Positions 30,860 through 42,226 of a stretch of 64,000 nucleotides of DNA are shown piece by piece. The notes below the pieces were generated by a model, which ran no database searches, was not told the origin of the DNA, and saw nothing but the letters and a program-made list of their open reading frames with translations. Each line of letters starts with the position of its first letter. Within the stretch, counting starts at the first letter, position 1. The position numbers and the translations under genes were made by a program. This stretch comes from Vanessa cardui (lineage: Eukaryota > Arthropoda > Insecta > Lepidoptera > Nymphalidae), in contig NC_061143.1 of the NCBI RefSeq assembly GCF_905220365.1, forward strand, positions 620,001 to 684,000. The letters run 5' to 3'.

Positions 30860-31072
30860 ATGCATACTTTAATTATGTCGTGGTGTGCTCATAATGAAAA
30901 AGTGTGGCTTAGGCGCCAAAAAAGAGGCAAAAGTCGTCAGTGCATGGAAAACATACGCGAAATGCCGGCAACATTATTTGTGCAGCAATTTCGGTTAGAC
31001 AAAACAGCCTTTGAAGCTCTTTGTCGTGATCTCCGACACAAGTTTTCGTTAAAAGATTCCCCTCAAGGTTAA
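30860..31072 (+). pseudogene. PIF/Harbinger (HARBI1-like) transposase N-terminal fragment
   Basis: Contains MPATLFVQQFRLDKTAFEAL and CRDLRHKFSLKD, matching the opening of HARBI1-type nucleases (F...FRL....F..L...L). It ends at a stop just after a possible donor. The DDE core is absent here, but a DDE fragment of the same superfamily lies at 40.7-41.3 kb. Confidence 0.6.
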
Positions 31073-31079
31073 GGTAAGT

Positions 31080-31740
31080 GCTGAATAATGTGATTGATAA
31101 TATATTTATGTATTTAGGGGACACCACATGTCATAATAAAAACATATTCAGAATTAACATAAAGTGTGCGACTCATGAAGTCAGCCACAACAGTTATTTA
31201 TGTTACAGTTATATAATAATAACATAAACATCATCTTCTCTCAAGCTACTAAAATTCCGTCGTTTTGTGATATATTAAAGTAACACAATAAAACGCGTAA
31301 GCGACGGCCTACATATATCGATCACTTACGACGTTCTTCCCGCGATCTCGACAGACCGCCGTCGATTGAGTAAACTGGGTGCTTAGACAAAGTAACATCG
31401 CTTCGTAGCGAAAAGATACCGTAAACAAGACAACAGATAAGTGGAAAAAAGTAAGATCCATGAATATTTTTGGAATGACTGATCGTATGAATTTATTTGT
31501 GATTAGCAATACTTATTACTAATTAGTAATACAGGTCCATTTTTTCTAAACCTTTTTTCAAATTTCAGTAGCATTGATTTATATCCTTTTCTTTAGAAAT
31601 TATCGTCGTACAGCATAATCTTTTCAGACTGCTATAGACGTTGTGGCCTTGAACGTGTTAAAGTAAATAAACAAAAAGTTTAAATAATATTTCAAATCTT
31701 CAGTGCTTACCAAATATTTACGACTGATCTATATTCAATA
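31080..31740. other. Non-coding stretch between Harbinger pieces
   Basis: No coding motif. It may be intergenic or intronic sequence of the Harbinger element. Confidence 0.35.
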
Positions 31741-31742
31741 CA

Positions 31743-32830
31743 GGTGTGGGCAGATTGGAAGTCGAAGACTAAAAAAAAAGGATTGGCTATAAGGCGAAAC
31801 GCAGGAGGGACTGGAGGAGGGTCAGCAAGCCGGCAAACCTTGTCGCCTATGGAGGAGAGGCTGCTGGCTGTAATGGGGATTTTAGAGGTGGAAGGACAAG
31901 CTTCCATAGAAAAACTTGGATTTAATGTAAGTATCTTGGGGCTCCTTCTCAAAACTGACCATTCTCGCGTTTTTCTACCATTTTGCCATTATAATGTTTT
32001 ATATAAAATATATATAATATTTAAAAAAAGTAGTTTAATTTTTTCATTTATTTTTGCATTTACAGTCCTATTTAATTGATTATTGATCATTGTATATAAT
32101 ATATACTAGAAATATGCCTCCAACCTTGGCCAGCAAGCGAACATAACATAGATAGTCCTATGCTTACATTATGCTTTATGTTTTTTAGCAGTTGTACCTA
32201 CGATACAACTACAATATATTTTTCAGAGATCCCAATCTTCTGCACAAGAAGTCATCACTGTCGATGTTTCGGACTACTTGGAAACGGTAGATGTTGACGG
32301 TATGTCTTCTTTAATGGATTAATTTTATTGTAATTATCTAGGTACATTGAATTCTGTTATTTTAATTGAAGTCATGCCTCCAGTTCTCTACAATAGAACT
32401 GGATTTTTTTACAACAACTCTCATTTTTTGTTCTAGAACCTTCCACTTCTCAGCCTTCGAACGATTGGCTTTTCCCTGTTCCCACATCGCAGTCGCAAAC
32501 ACGGCCATTCCGTCCCCTCACGCGCTCTCCCCAGTCGTCTCAGGGACGGCAGCCGGCTGCGCCATCCCGTACGGCTCCACCAGCCCCACCGGCTCCGTCT
32601 TCTCCACCGTCCCACCACCTCCACCGGCCTCACCATCCCCAGCCGGGCCGGTAGTGCTGGTAGCGCCCGCTACCACCCGACGGCGGCGGGCAGCTGCCCC
32701 CCGTACGCCTACTCCTCCGTCCGCCAAATGTCGTGGGCGGCCGAGGTGGCCAGACACGCCGCAGTCTGCGGGCTCGCCCGGTCGCCCGCGTCTGCTCGCC
32801 CGCCGCCGGAGGCAGACACCAAAAAATATT
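31743..32830 (+). pseudogene. PIF/Harbinger Myb/SANT-like DNA-binding protein, three exon-like pieces
   Basis: Exon-like 31743-31927 reads VWADWKSKTKKKGLAIRRNA and GGGSASRQTLSPMEERLLAV, then EVEGQASIEKLGF before GTAAGT. A second piece (32227-32301) encodes SQSSAQEVITVDVSDYLETV before GTATGT. A third from 32438 encodes PSTSQPSNDWLFPVPTSQSQ and a long Pro/Ser/Arg-rich, GC-rich tail with a frame change near 32653. Harbinger elements encode such a protein beside the nuclease to direct it to DNA and nucleus. The first exon is missing or diverged. Confidence 0.65.
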
Positions 32831-32889
32831 CAATTTCAGTGTACAGCGATGGTGCTGTCCCTATTGCGATAGTATTCAAATCTTGTTTT

Positions 32890-32932
32890 TTTTATGTTAT
32901 AAGTTGGCGGACGAGCATATGGGCCTGATGAT
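32890..32932 (+). repeat. Short fragment of a common lepidopteran repeat
   Basis: TTGGCGGACGAGCATATGGG is a phrase I know from abundant lepidopteran LINE/SINE 3' regions. Only about 40 bp remain at the junction with the next Gypsy remnant. Confidence 0.5.
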
Positions 32933-33009
32933 GTCCTCAATTTTATACCGTCGTGCAACAGCTAGACCAGAGGAACCCCCTAACTTCACGGGCTACGTGA
33001 AGTTAGGGA

Positions 33010-34450
33010 TGTAATAACCAACCCCCCCGCAACTGGAAAGTACGATAAGCTGAAAAACGAGCTGATTAAACGTCTGTCCACATCTCGTGATCACCGCATG
33101 CGACAACTTTTGACCCACGAGGAGTTAGGCGACCGAAAGCCAACGCAATTTTTACGTCACTTACGTTCGTTAGCCGGTGACCAGGTGAACGACGATTTTT
33201 TAAGAAGCCTATGGGCTAGCCGTCTACCAACGCATATTCAGGCAATTATAGCGTCTCAAACAAGTCTAAGATTAGATGAAGTTGCTGAGTTAGCAGATAA
33301 AATAATCAAAGTAACGCCATTTTCTAATCAAGTTTCTAGTGCTTCTACTCCAGGTTTCGATGCGCTCTTCAAGAAGATGGAAGATTTCATTTCTACCCGC
33401 ATTCGAACGGAGCTCAACCATCAGGTGGCGCAAATGAACTTAGGGCGTGGTCGCGCCAACTACCCACATAGATAGTCCGGAAGGCAACGCAGTGGTTCCA
33501 GGCATCGGCGACGATCAGCAAGCAGAAACCGAGATCCAGGTATTTGTTGGTATCATTCGAGATTTGGCGAGAGGGCAAATAAGTGTACAAGGCCTTGTAA
33601 ATTTGCCTCGGAAAACTGCCGCGACAGTCAGTAATGGCGGCAACCGACTGTTCACCCTCACCTCGCCGCCTCTTTGTTACGGACCGGGTTACCAAGACGC
33701 AATTTTTAATTGATAAGCGCCTGCTCGATGGCGTGACTTCTCTTACGTGTCCAGCAGAGCTAAAGGCATTCCAACACCACAGCGTCAAGGCCATATCGGG
33801 ACACAGCGAGTACCACACACTTTTATCGAAGTGCCCCACATTGACGAGACCATGCGGCATTGATCGAGAGGTAAGACATTCTACAGTGCATTATATCCGA
33901 ACAACACCTGGACCACCTGTGTTTTGTAAACCTCGACGGTTAGCACCGGCACGCCTGAAGATCGCCAAGGAGCAATTCTAGGAGATGCTACCTGATGGTA
34001 CTGCCCGTCGGTCAGACTCACCGTGGGCATCTGCATTACACCTTGCAATTCCCCTATATGTCCTTTGGACTAAGGAATGCTGCACAAATTTTCCAGCGTT
34101 TTTTAGACGAGGTACTGCGTGGTTTGGATTTTTGTTATTACATCGACGATATTCTGGTTTACTCTCATTCTCCTGCTGAGCACCAGGAACATCTAAAACA
34201 ACTCTTTGAGCGCCTTAGTGAGTATGGTCTTTTATTAAATGCACAGAAATGCGTATTCGGGAAAGATGAGGTTGTTATTCTTGGTTACACTATTTCTTCA
34301 GAAGGTACCCACGCCCTGGATGACAGAATATCCGCAATAAAAGAGTACCCTCCTCCCGCTACTGTTAAAGGCCTCAGACGATTTCTGGGAGTGATAAATT
34401 TCTACCGAAGATTTTTACGCAATGCTGCAGAGGATCAAGCACCACTCATG
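33010..34450 (+). pseudogene. Ty3/Gypsy (CsRn1/Kabuki-like) remnant: gag, protease piece, reverse transcriptase
   Basis: Gag: KYDKLKNELIKRLSTSRDHR, LTHEELGDRKPTQFLRHLRS, LDEVAELADKI and then CWYHSRFGERANKCTRPC, a C-x2-H-x9-C-x3-C knuckle like the CHCC motif of the CsRn1 clade. Protease/pol: RLFVTDRVTKTQFLID, PPVFCKPRRLAPARLKIAKE, SDSPWASALHL, an internal deletion, then FGLRNAAQIFQRFLDEVLRG, YYIDDILVYS, KCVFGKDEVVILGYTIS and GLRRFLGVINFYRRFLRNAA. RT fingers are partly deleted, and protease active-site, RNase H and integrase are missing. It ends at a CA-rich run (34450-34475). Confidence 0.85.
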
Positions 34451-34499
34451 CACACACACACGCACATACACACCATGCTATGCTGGCAGGTCAAAAAGT

Positions 34500-35400
34500 C
34501 CAGGTACTTTATTCAAGTGGGCAAGCACTGAGAGCAAGACTTTTTACAAGCACTTTTAAATCGTCATTTAACAATTAAGTGAAGCTACCACCGGTTCGGA
34601 AAGTAGATTCTACCGAGAAGAACCGACAAGAAACACAGTAGTTACCCTTTTTTAACATTTAAAAAAAATACAGTCATGTTGGTTAATACAATTATTTAAA
34701 TTAATATATCCTGCCTGGAAGTCAACAGGTATTAATTCCACGCTTTTTTTATCATCTACAAAATCTTATATCGAATAATACGCCTGTTTTAACAATGTAT
34801 TTTTATAAACGATTTGAATTTACGAGACGGCAAAGTTAAAAATGTCTGTGGAATTTTATTATAGAAATTAATACCTTGCCCCTTGATTTATTGACTTTGC
34901 GGAGTCGGAAACTTGGCGTTATAAGCTTATCCTTACTTTATCACTTACATATACAATGATTATCACTGATTTTATCAAAGTGATCAATGTTATTGTGAAT
35001 ATACATGATATTGTTGTAAATATGTTGCGACGCAACAGTGAGTATTCCTACTCTGTTAAAAACATCCCGAAGAGAGTCTCTAGCTCCAAGATTATAAATA
35101 AACCGGACTGCTCTCTTTTGTAAAATAAAGAAAGATTCAATATCTGCAGCGTTACCCCAAAGTAATTTGCCATATGACATAATACTGTGAAAATAACCAA
35201 AATAAACTAAACGAGCGGTATCAATATCAGTTAGTTGTCTAACTTTTCTAACCGCGTATGCTGCGGAGCTGAGTCTTCCTGTTAGGGACGACAAATGGGG
35301 ACTCCACTGAAGTCTGGAATCCAATTCTATTCCCAATAACACCGTAGTGTCGGCTATATCAAGCGGGCCACCGCTTAAACATATATTATAATTTTGCTTT
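34500..35400 (-). pseudogene. LINE reverse transcriptase C-terminus and 3' end
   Basis: Minus strand: LGIELDSRLQWSPHLSSLTG, RLSSAAYAVRKVRQLTDIDT, ARLVYFGYFHSIMSYGKLLW, ILQKRAVRFIYNLGARDSL and LTVASQHIYNNIMYIHNNID, the region after the polymerase palm in Jockey/CR1-type LINEs. A conserved 3' part (FYNK, then K.FK) continues in broken frames to about 34520. The upstream coding part is cut off by the pogo-like element at 35406. Confidence 0.75.
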
Positions 35401-35405
35401 CCATA

Positions 35406-37706
35406 CAGTCAGTCTGGGTAACTTTGGCCTTCAGTAAAACATTGGCCCACACTTAAACACTGCCAGTTTTAATTGATTTACCGCTACAAGGCATAGAATA
35501 TGTATTTAATTTTTTATTTATTATATTCTTTAGCTATCTTCGTAAATGTTCACATTTATAACTTGACAAGTAGTCATATTGACATTTCGTGTACAGACCA
35601 AAAAAATAAAATTGTTTTTGGCGCGCGTATTTCGAACCATCGAAAAAGTTATCTCATGCGAGTGAAATAAATTATTTCCTGCGAGTTACTGACTGACTTT
35701 GATCCCATTATTTTATGTTTCACTGAGGAGATGTAAGTATTTTTTTGGTCATTTATTCAGTATTTCGGCGGAAATTTCATATTTTCGTTGGAACAAAATA
35801 TTTTCACAGTAAAACTGGGTAACTTTGACCCGGGCCAATGTTACCCAAAAATATTTATTTATATAAATATATAAATATATATTATATAAATATATAAATT
35901 TCATAAATGTATTGTTGATGTTGCCAATTATTTGTTTTTCGTTCGCAGTGCGAAATTATGGCACGAAAAAAGCCTTGCCCGAAAGCAGGAACTAGACAGT
36001 ACGGTACTAAGACAAGATATACTGAAGAGAGCCTGAGAGAATGCTTAAAAAAAAATAAAAGAATGTGTATTGACCCAAAGAGCTGCAGCAAAACTTTACG
36101 GTATCCCAAGGAGCACAATTAAAAATAAATTAAAAGAAAAACACACAAAAGATGTGGGTAGACCGCCAACTTTAACTGAAGTTGAAAATAATGCAATCGT
36201 ATCACATGCAATAGCGTTAGCTGACCTAGGGATCCCTGTCGGTGTGCAAGACGTCAGAGTAATTGTAAAAAAATACTTGGATGACGAACAACGCAAAGTC
36301 AGTACATTTAAAGACAATTTACCTGGATGGGAATGGGGAAAACTGTTTCTAGAACGTCACCCTAGCATCAAAGTCAAAGTTGCACACAACATTAGCCGCA
36401 AAAGGGCCCAAGTCAATAAAGAAATCATAGAGGAATACTTCAATAACTTGCAACAGGAAATTAGGGATGTTCCGCCAGAAAACATATTTAACTTCGATGA
36501 AACTGGATTTCATGATAATCCCAAGAAAGCAAAACTTTTATTCCGGCGCCAATGTCGAAACCCCGAAATAATAAGAAATGCCACTAAGTCATGTTTTACA
36601 GTCATGTTTTGCTGCAATGGCATTGGAGAATTTGTTCCTCCATTCATAATATATAAAGCCAAACAGAGATGGTCGCACTGGCTTCTTGGAGGGCCACCCA
36701 ATTCAAGAATGGCAGTCACAAAATCTGGCTGGATTGACAGTTAGTCATTTGACGTGTGGTTTGAGATGCAGTTACTTCCTATTTTGAAGAAAAAACCGGG
36801 AAAGAAGGTTGTGATTGGTGACAACCTTAGTTCTCATATCAGTATTAGAACTTTAAAACTATGTGCCGAGAACGACATTAAATTTATTTGCCTCGTACCA
36901 AACAGTACCCATCTACTTCAGCCTTTAGATGTGGCATATTTCAGTAGTCTGAAAAGTTTTGAGTAAATGGCGTCAAACCAAGCGCGGAAAGATTCAAAAT
37001 GCACTTCCAAAAGAAGTGTTTGCATCTTTATTGAAAAAAACGTTAGAGGTGGGAAAAGACACTGAAGCACAAAACGCAAAAGCTGGTTTTAAGTCATGTG
37101 GTGTTTGTCCATTCAACAAGGAAGTAGTTTTAAAGAAAATACCGGACTATGCCAAACCAATTCAAGAAATTCAAGAATCAATTGGAGAATCTTTTAAGAA
37201 TTTTATACAGGAAATACGAGATAATGATTTGGGGGTAAAGCAGAGGAAAAAATTCCAGATTCCTGTGGTAGCTGGTAAAAGTATATCTCAGAAAAAATAA
37301 AAGAAAGATCATGAAACAGCTGTGAAAAATAGAGGCCGACCTGTCGGATCTAAAAACAAAGGGAAGAAGGAAGGAAAGAAGGTACCGGAAAGCTATGATA
37401 TAATCCATGAAGATGCAGAAGAAGTTAGAAACCCGAAGACAGATGCTGTTTTATTAACTCCGACAATTATCAGTCCATCGCAAGCTGTGTCGTTGTCACC
37501 TTTACCGTCACATGAAATAGTACAAGTTGAAGCTGAAATTCACTGCGAGAAGACACCGAGCATTCTAAAACAAAATGAAATATTAGATTACACAGATGTT
37601 GCTAATAATGTAGACATTCCCATGGACATTGATCCAGAATCTACGATTGAAAATTATTATGTTAATAGGGATACACAACCAAATGTATTTAATAGGGATT
37701 CGGTTT
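35406..37706 (+). mobile_element. pogo-like transposon lacking its right end
   Basis: Begins after TA (35404-35405) with CAGTCAGTCTGGGTAACTTT. The subterminal motif GGGTAACTTTG and its inverted form CCAATGTTACCC recur near 35413, 35430, 35817 and 35835. No matching right terminus exists; the sequence switches to Gypsy RNase H at about 37707. Confidence 0.75.
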
Positions 37707-37708
37707 AA
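35958..37708 (+). pseudogene. pogo-like transposase (psq HTH, DDE/D domain)
   Basis: ATG at 35958 (MARKKPCPKAGTRQYGTKTR, then YTEESLRECLKKNK). After a frame change in an A run near 36052 come TQRAAAKLYGIPRSTIKNKL (psq helix-turn-helix), GWEWGKLFLERHPSI, IFNFDETGFHDNPKK (first Asp), VVIGDNLSSH (second Asp) and HLLQPLDVAYFSSLK (third Asp), then AGFKSCGVCPFNKEVV and a lysine-rich tail. Lesions: TAG at 36742, a frameshift near 36960 and TAA at 37298. The C-terminus is followed directly by unrelated Gypsy sequence. Confidence 0.88.
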
Positions 37709-39403
37709 GGTGGTCACTGACTGCAATGCGCTACGAACTACTTTAACAAAACGGGATTTGCTGCCTAAAGGTGCTAGCCACCAGCTAATGTTACAAGAGT
37801 ATGATTTAGTTATAAAATACAAACAACAACAACAACAACAGCCTGTAAATTCCCACTGCTGGGCTAAAAGCCTCCTCTCCCTTTGAGGAGAAGGTTTTGG
37901 AACATATTCCACCACGCTGTTCCAATGCGGGTTGGTGGAATACACATGTGGCATAATTTCTATGAAATTTGTCACATGCAGGTTTCCTCACGATGTTTTC
38001 CTTCACCGCTGAGTACGAGACGAATTATAAAGACAAATTAAGCACATGAATCAGCGGTGCTTGCCTGGGTTTGAACCCGCAATCATCGGTTAAGATGCAC
38101 GCGTTCTAACCACTGGGCCATCTCGACTCGATAAAATACAAACCCGGCCATAACATGAAGCACTTAGATGCATTGAGTCGGAACCCAATAACCCCAGCAG
38201 ATGACGCCGAAGATTTAGAGGTTTTACAAATATCCACTGAGGATTGGCTCCACACTGTACAAATCCGATCCCCACTTGAAACGTATAAAGGATATTCTTG
38301 AAACTAAAGAGCGTGATTTTAAAGATATCCGAAACAATTATGTTTTGCGTAACGGTAGAATATATCGAAAAGTTGGGCGTGGCTTCAAGTGGGTAGTACC
38401 AAATGGGGCTCGTTGGCTTATTTGTCAGTTAAACTATGACGAGGCAGGGCATTTTGGTTTGATAAAACTCTGGAGAAGATAGGCTCGGACTATTGGTTTC
38501 CCAAAATGAAAAGGTTTATTAAAAAGTATGTGTCGGCATGTATTAGCTGTGCTTATAATAAAGAGGTGACAGGTAAATGGACCGGGTTCTTAAATCCAAT
38601 ACCTAAAACTCCTTGTATCTTCCATACTATACATATAGACCATCTAGGCCCATTTATAAAAAGTAAACGCGGAAATACATACATTTTAGCTGCAGTAGAC
38701 GGGTTTAGCAAATATATGTTCATTAGGGATCATTAAGGAACACAAAATCTAAAACATCAATAAAGATTCTTGAGGAAATCTTCGCTAATTTTGGTTGTCC
38801 GAATGTTCTTATATCTGATCAAGGCACAAGCTTTACTTCACGGGAATTTAAAGAATTTGTGTCATCTAGAGGTATAAAACATGTCCTTAACGCTGTAGCG
38901 ACTCCCCGGGCAAACGGACAAGTTGAGCGCTCTACATAATCGATCCATTCTAAACTCCTTGGCCGCTTTGAACCACGGACTTCATGAAAGGAATTGGGAC
39001 ATTAATATTCATAAATTACAATGGAGTTTTAATAATAATTTAAATAAAGGTTTTGGGAAATCTCCAGCAGAAGTAGTTTTTGGTAAACGGACAAATAATC
39101 CTGCTGAAAATATTTTAAAGGGGGCTTTAGAGGATTTAGGGCTTCTACAAAACTCTTTAAATGTGGTGACTTAGTTATGATCCCTAACTAAAATCCGGAA
39201 AAGGTAAAAGTAAGAAATTGGCACTAAAGTTTAAAGGCCCGTTTAGAGTAACAACTATTTTAGATAATGATAGATACGAAATTTCTAGTATCGAAGGTCA
39301 TACCGGCAAAAAGTACAAAAATATATATCCTGCTGATCAACTAAAACCGTGGGTAACTTTCCAAGTTTCTCCTTCAATAAGCGGGAGTAATGACAGTGAT
39401 TAG
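37700..39403 (+). pseudogene. Ty3/Gypsy remnant: RNase H end and integrase
   Basis: RNase H tail FKVVTDCNALRTTLTKRDLL and, after the SINE, HNMKHLDALSRNPI. Integrase: zinc-binding part (H/H near EAGHFG, C/C in ACISCAYNKE), HTIHIDHLGPFIKS (first Asp), NVLISDQGTSFTS (second Asp), TPRANGQVERS (Glu), SPAEVVFGKRTNNP and the C-terminal KFKGPFRVTTILDNDRYEI. Frameshifts occur near 38275, 38478, 38735, 38935 and 39175. Left-hand pol domains are absent because the copy is fused to the pogo-like element. Confidence 0.85.
37825..38130 (-). mobile_element. Metulj-type SINE (copy 3) in Gypsy RNase H
   Basis: Minus orientation with an exact 13-bp target duplication ATAAAATACAAAC at 37812-37824 and 38131-38143. 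The host RNase H reading frame continues exactly across it (VIKYK then PGHNMKHLD). (AAC)n lies at the left, corresponding to the SINE 3' tail. Confidence 0.97.
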
Positions 39404-40058
39404 ATTAGCCTATCCTATAATATCCTCTCCTTACCATTTACAGTTTAGGTCTGATGTCTGAATCGATCAGGATAATCATTTGTCCTAAATTAAATATTTC
39501 CCGAAATTATTAAAAAAAGAGACAATCCCAGGAAATGAAGAGTAAAATCGAATAACAGGCCGTGTCCCGATGGCGGCAAACGGTAGCTTTATTATGCGAC
39601 GTATAAGCAGGCCGTGCTCCGATGGCGGCAAACGGTAGCTCAAGTTCATTAAGCTTGACACAATGTACGTCCAAATAAGAATGAAGTGATATCTAGTTTA
39701 TTAGTGTAGTGATTACCAGTGAAGTGCGTTATTAGTGTTTCTGACATTAACGGAATAACTATTGATTAATTAAGTGATTGTATAATTTTAAATGTTTCTT
39801 AATGTTGATCAAAACTTGACATTATCAACCCACCTATCAAGATTGTTATTTAAACAAATGTGTAAACGTAACTATTTGATAGACTTAGAAATTAACTATA
39901 TTCTATGATTATCATTTAAATAAATGTGTAAAAACTCAAGTACGGTGCACTAGGTATTTACTGTAATATTTACTTTTGAAAGCAAAAGAATTTTTTTTTT
40001 ATATAATTTACTTTTCATTCAATGTAACTCGGGTTTTCTACCTACATTTATTTAATTA
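39404..40058 (+). repeat. Probable LTR/3' region of the Gypsy element, with 52-bp tandem unit
   Basis: A 33-bp segment (CAGGCCGTG..CCGATGG..CAAACGGTAGCT) occurs at 39556-39588 and 39608-39640, with only two differences. The surrounding sequence is AT-rich and non-coding, as expected for an LTR. Ends could not be defined. Confidence 0.5.
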
Positions 40059-40205
40059 AATATTGTGCTTGTAGTTACACTGGCTCACTCACCCTTCAAA
40101 CCGGAACACAACAATACTGAGTACTGTTATTTGGCGGTAGAATAACTGGTGAGTGGGTGGTACCTACCCAGACGGGCTTGCACAAAGCCCTACCACCAAG
40201 TGAAT
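40059..40205 (-). repeat. Lepidopteran interspersed repeat
   Basis: Contains GTTACACTGGCTCACTCACC, AACCGGAACACAACAATACT, TTGGCGGTAGAATA and GACGGGCTTGCACAAAGCCC then TACCACCAAGTG, phrases I recall from an abundant butterfly/moth repeat, usually written in the reverse orientation. About 145 bp. Confidence 0.65.
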
Positions 40206-40720
40206 GTGTGTGAAAAATAAAAACTGTTAATAGATTTGATTGTGGTTTTCCTACAATTCATTTGGAAAGTTCGAATTCACTCATTAAATATCTGTTCCTG
40301 CTAGTAACTTTCAACAGTAGGTATTGCGCACTCATAGATTCCTAGCAACAGGATCCTATCAGCGAATTTTTGGGGTCTCTCAGCATCTTGCCCAACGGGC
40401 AGCTAGTGCATAAGACAAGTAATTGATTCTTTGAACCACTCTGCTATCATGGAAAAATGGATCGAGTTTCCGAAAACACGACAAGACAGAGCATTTATAA
40501 AACAAGAATGAGCAATTAAAGTAACAATATTTCATTTATGAAATAAATTTAATAAACATAACATTTAATGAAGAGCATCTTTTTTTATAACAGAAAAGGA
40601 TATCATTCCTTAAATGTTCAAATGGTAGATATAATTATTTATATTGTACGGCATGGTAGCGTGAGATATCAGTCTTAAAATAGGTTTTATTTTCATGTTT
40701 GTGATAGTAATCTTTTAATT
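40206..40720. other. Spacer, no gene recognised
   Basis: AT-rich. No long reading frame or repeat structure noticed. Confidence 0.4.
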
Positions 40721-40724
40721 TTAA

Positions 40725-41341
40725 ATGTAAATGCAAAGTTTGATGGAGCTACACATGATTCCCATATATGTTCTTCTAGTAGAGTTGGATTATATATGCA
40801 TGAACTTCATCAAAATAATGAGCAAGTTTGGCTCTTAGGTAGGTATTTATAATAATAAAAATATCTAATTTATAGGATTTATTAGTTTAATTGTGACTAA
40901 CCAAATTTTAAAATAATTTTCTGGTGACTCTGGATATCCACAACGCCCTTGGCTTATGACACCTATCCTCAATGCAGTTGAAGTTTCTAGGGTAGACCAA
41001 TACACTCGATTGCGTGTGTAAGCCCGTAACTGCATTATCGCTCAATGCATTTTGGATTACTCAAAACAAGGTTGTGGAGGTCGTGTTTGCTTAGAGACAG
41101 GGTTCTTCACTATCATCCTCGTGTAGCTAGCAAAATTACAATGGCACGTTGTGTATTACACGATGTAGCTTTGCAAGCTGGGCTGTGCTGGCAAGTGCCA
41201 CCACCACAACCACTTCCTGCTGCACTTGAGAATGGGGATGATAAAATGGTGCAAGATCCCACATCCACTGTGTTTGTAGGTAGCCAGAGTGAAGCAATCC
41301 AAGGAAGAGTCATGCTGAGTTGTTTATTGAATAGGATATAG
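40725..41341 (+). pseudogene. PIF/Harbinger transposase (HARBI1-like) C-terminal DDE part
   Basis: Reads FDGATHDSHIWSSSRVGLY (Asp block), VWLLG, then a probable intron (GTAGGT at about 40838 to a TTTTCTG acceptor near 40922), GDSGYPQRPWLMTPILNAVE (Asp block), ARNCIIAQCI, LLRDRVLHYHPRVASKI and CVLHDVALQAG. The GDSGYP.RPWL motif is diagnostic of the PIF/Harbinger DDE_Tnp_4 domain. Frame changes are present, and the N-terminal half is missing. Confidence 0.8.
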
Positions 41342-41394
41342 TAAGATTATTTTAAGCTTTAATATGAATCTATTTTACATATGTACATTAAATG

Positions 41395-42226
41395 GGTTGT
41401 ACCGAAAGTATAATGAAAAGGAAAAAAAAATATGTCCGCAGTAGTCGGGTTAACATACTGGTCAGAATCGATGCATTTACTTGGTTTATTTTCTTGAAAC
41501 CAGTTAGGAATACTAAGTCACATACCACGATAAAAGTATTGAAAGAATATTTTGGGATATTTGGAGAACCAAGGAGACTTATATCAGATCGTGGTGCGTC
41601 ATTTACAAAAGTGCATCCTTCAAAAAGTATATGTTTGATAAGATCGTCAAACGTATACTTAACGCTATTGCTACGTCCCGGGCCAACGGGCAGGTAGAAA
41701 GATACAATAAAGTTATTGTTGATGCTGTTATGGCCAATTCCGTGGGAACATAGGGTATAAATGGGATGAACACCTGCCCGAGGTCCAATGTGGTATGAAC
41801 AACACTCACAATTAGGGCATTTATCGTAGTCCTGCCGAAGCGTTGTTCAGTATAAGACCCTTAGGAGAAAATGACAGCAGATTACAGACTGAACTATCCG
41901 AAGACATTGCTAATAATGTAAAAAGTGATAGATCCGAAATTAGGGAGCCAATCAAAACTTACGTCGACTCGTATCAACAACAACAGAAAAACACATATGA
42001 CAAAAAAAATGATGTCAGCCCGTTTATTTCCAAGTGGATGATTTAGTTAGGATAGAACGACAGGTACAAGCCACTGGTCAAAGTGAAAAGCTAGTTCTGC
42101 GATTCCAGGGTCCTTACAAAATTACAGCTATTCTATACCAAGACCGTTTCAAGCGGAAGACACTCCACTAACGAGAAAATGAGGTCGACGATTTACCAAT
42201 CGTGCCTATCGATAATATTGCTCTTT
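41395..42226 (+). pseudogene. Ty3/Gypsy integrase remnant
   Basis: Contains NILVRIDAFTWFIFLKPVRN (first Asp region), RRLISDRGASFT (second Asp), ATSRANGQVERYNKV (Glu), AEALFSIRPLGEND and, in another frame, DDLVRIERQVQATGQSEKLV with LRFQGPYKITAILYQDRFK, the integrase C-terminal domain. Several frameshifts. This copy differs from the 38-39 kb integrase. Confidence 0.8.

Noticed and set aside
32366..32872. GC-rich open frames on both strands suggesting a gene
   Set aside because: They are overlapping frames in the Pro/Arg-rich tail of the Harbinger SANT-like protein; low complexity keeps several frames open.
34448..34475. CA-rich run as a coding part of Gypsy pol
   Set aside because: It is a short CA microsatellite expanded where the pol frame ends; translation there gives THTHIHT without family similarity.
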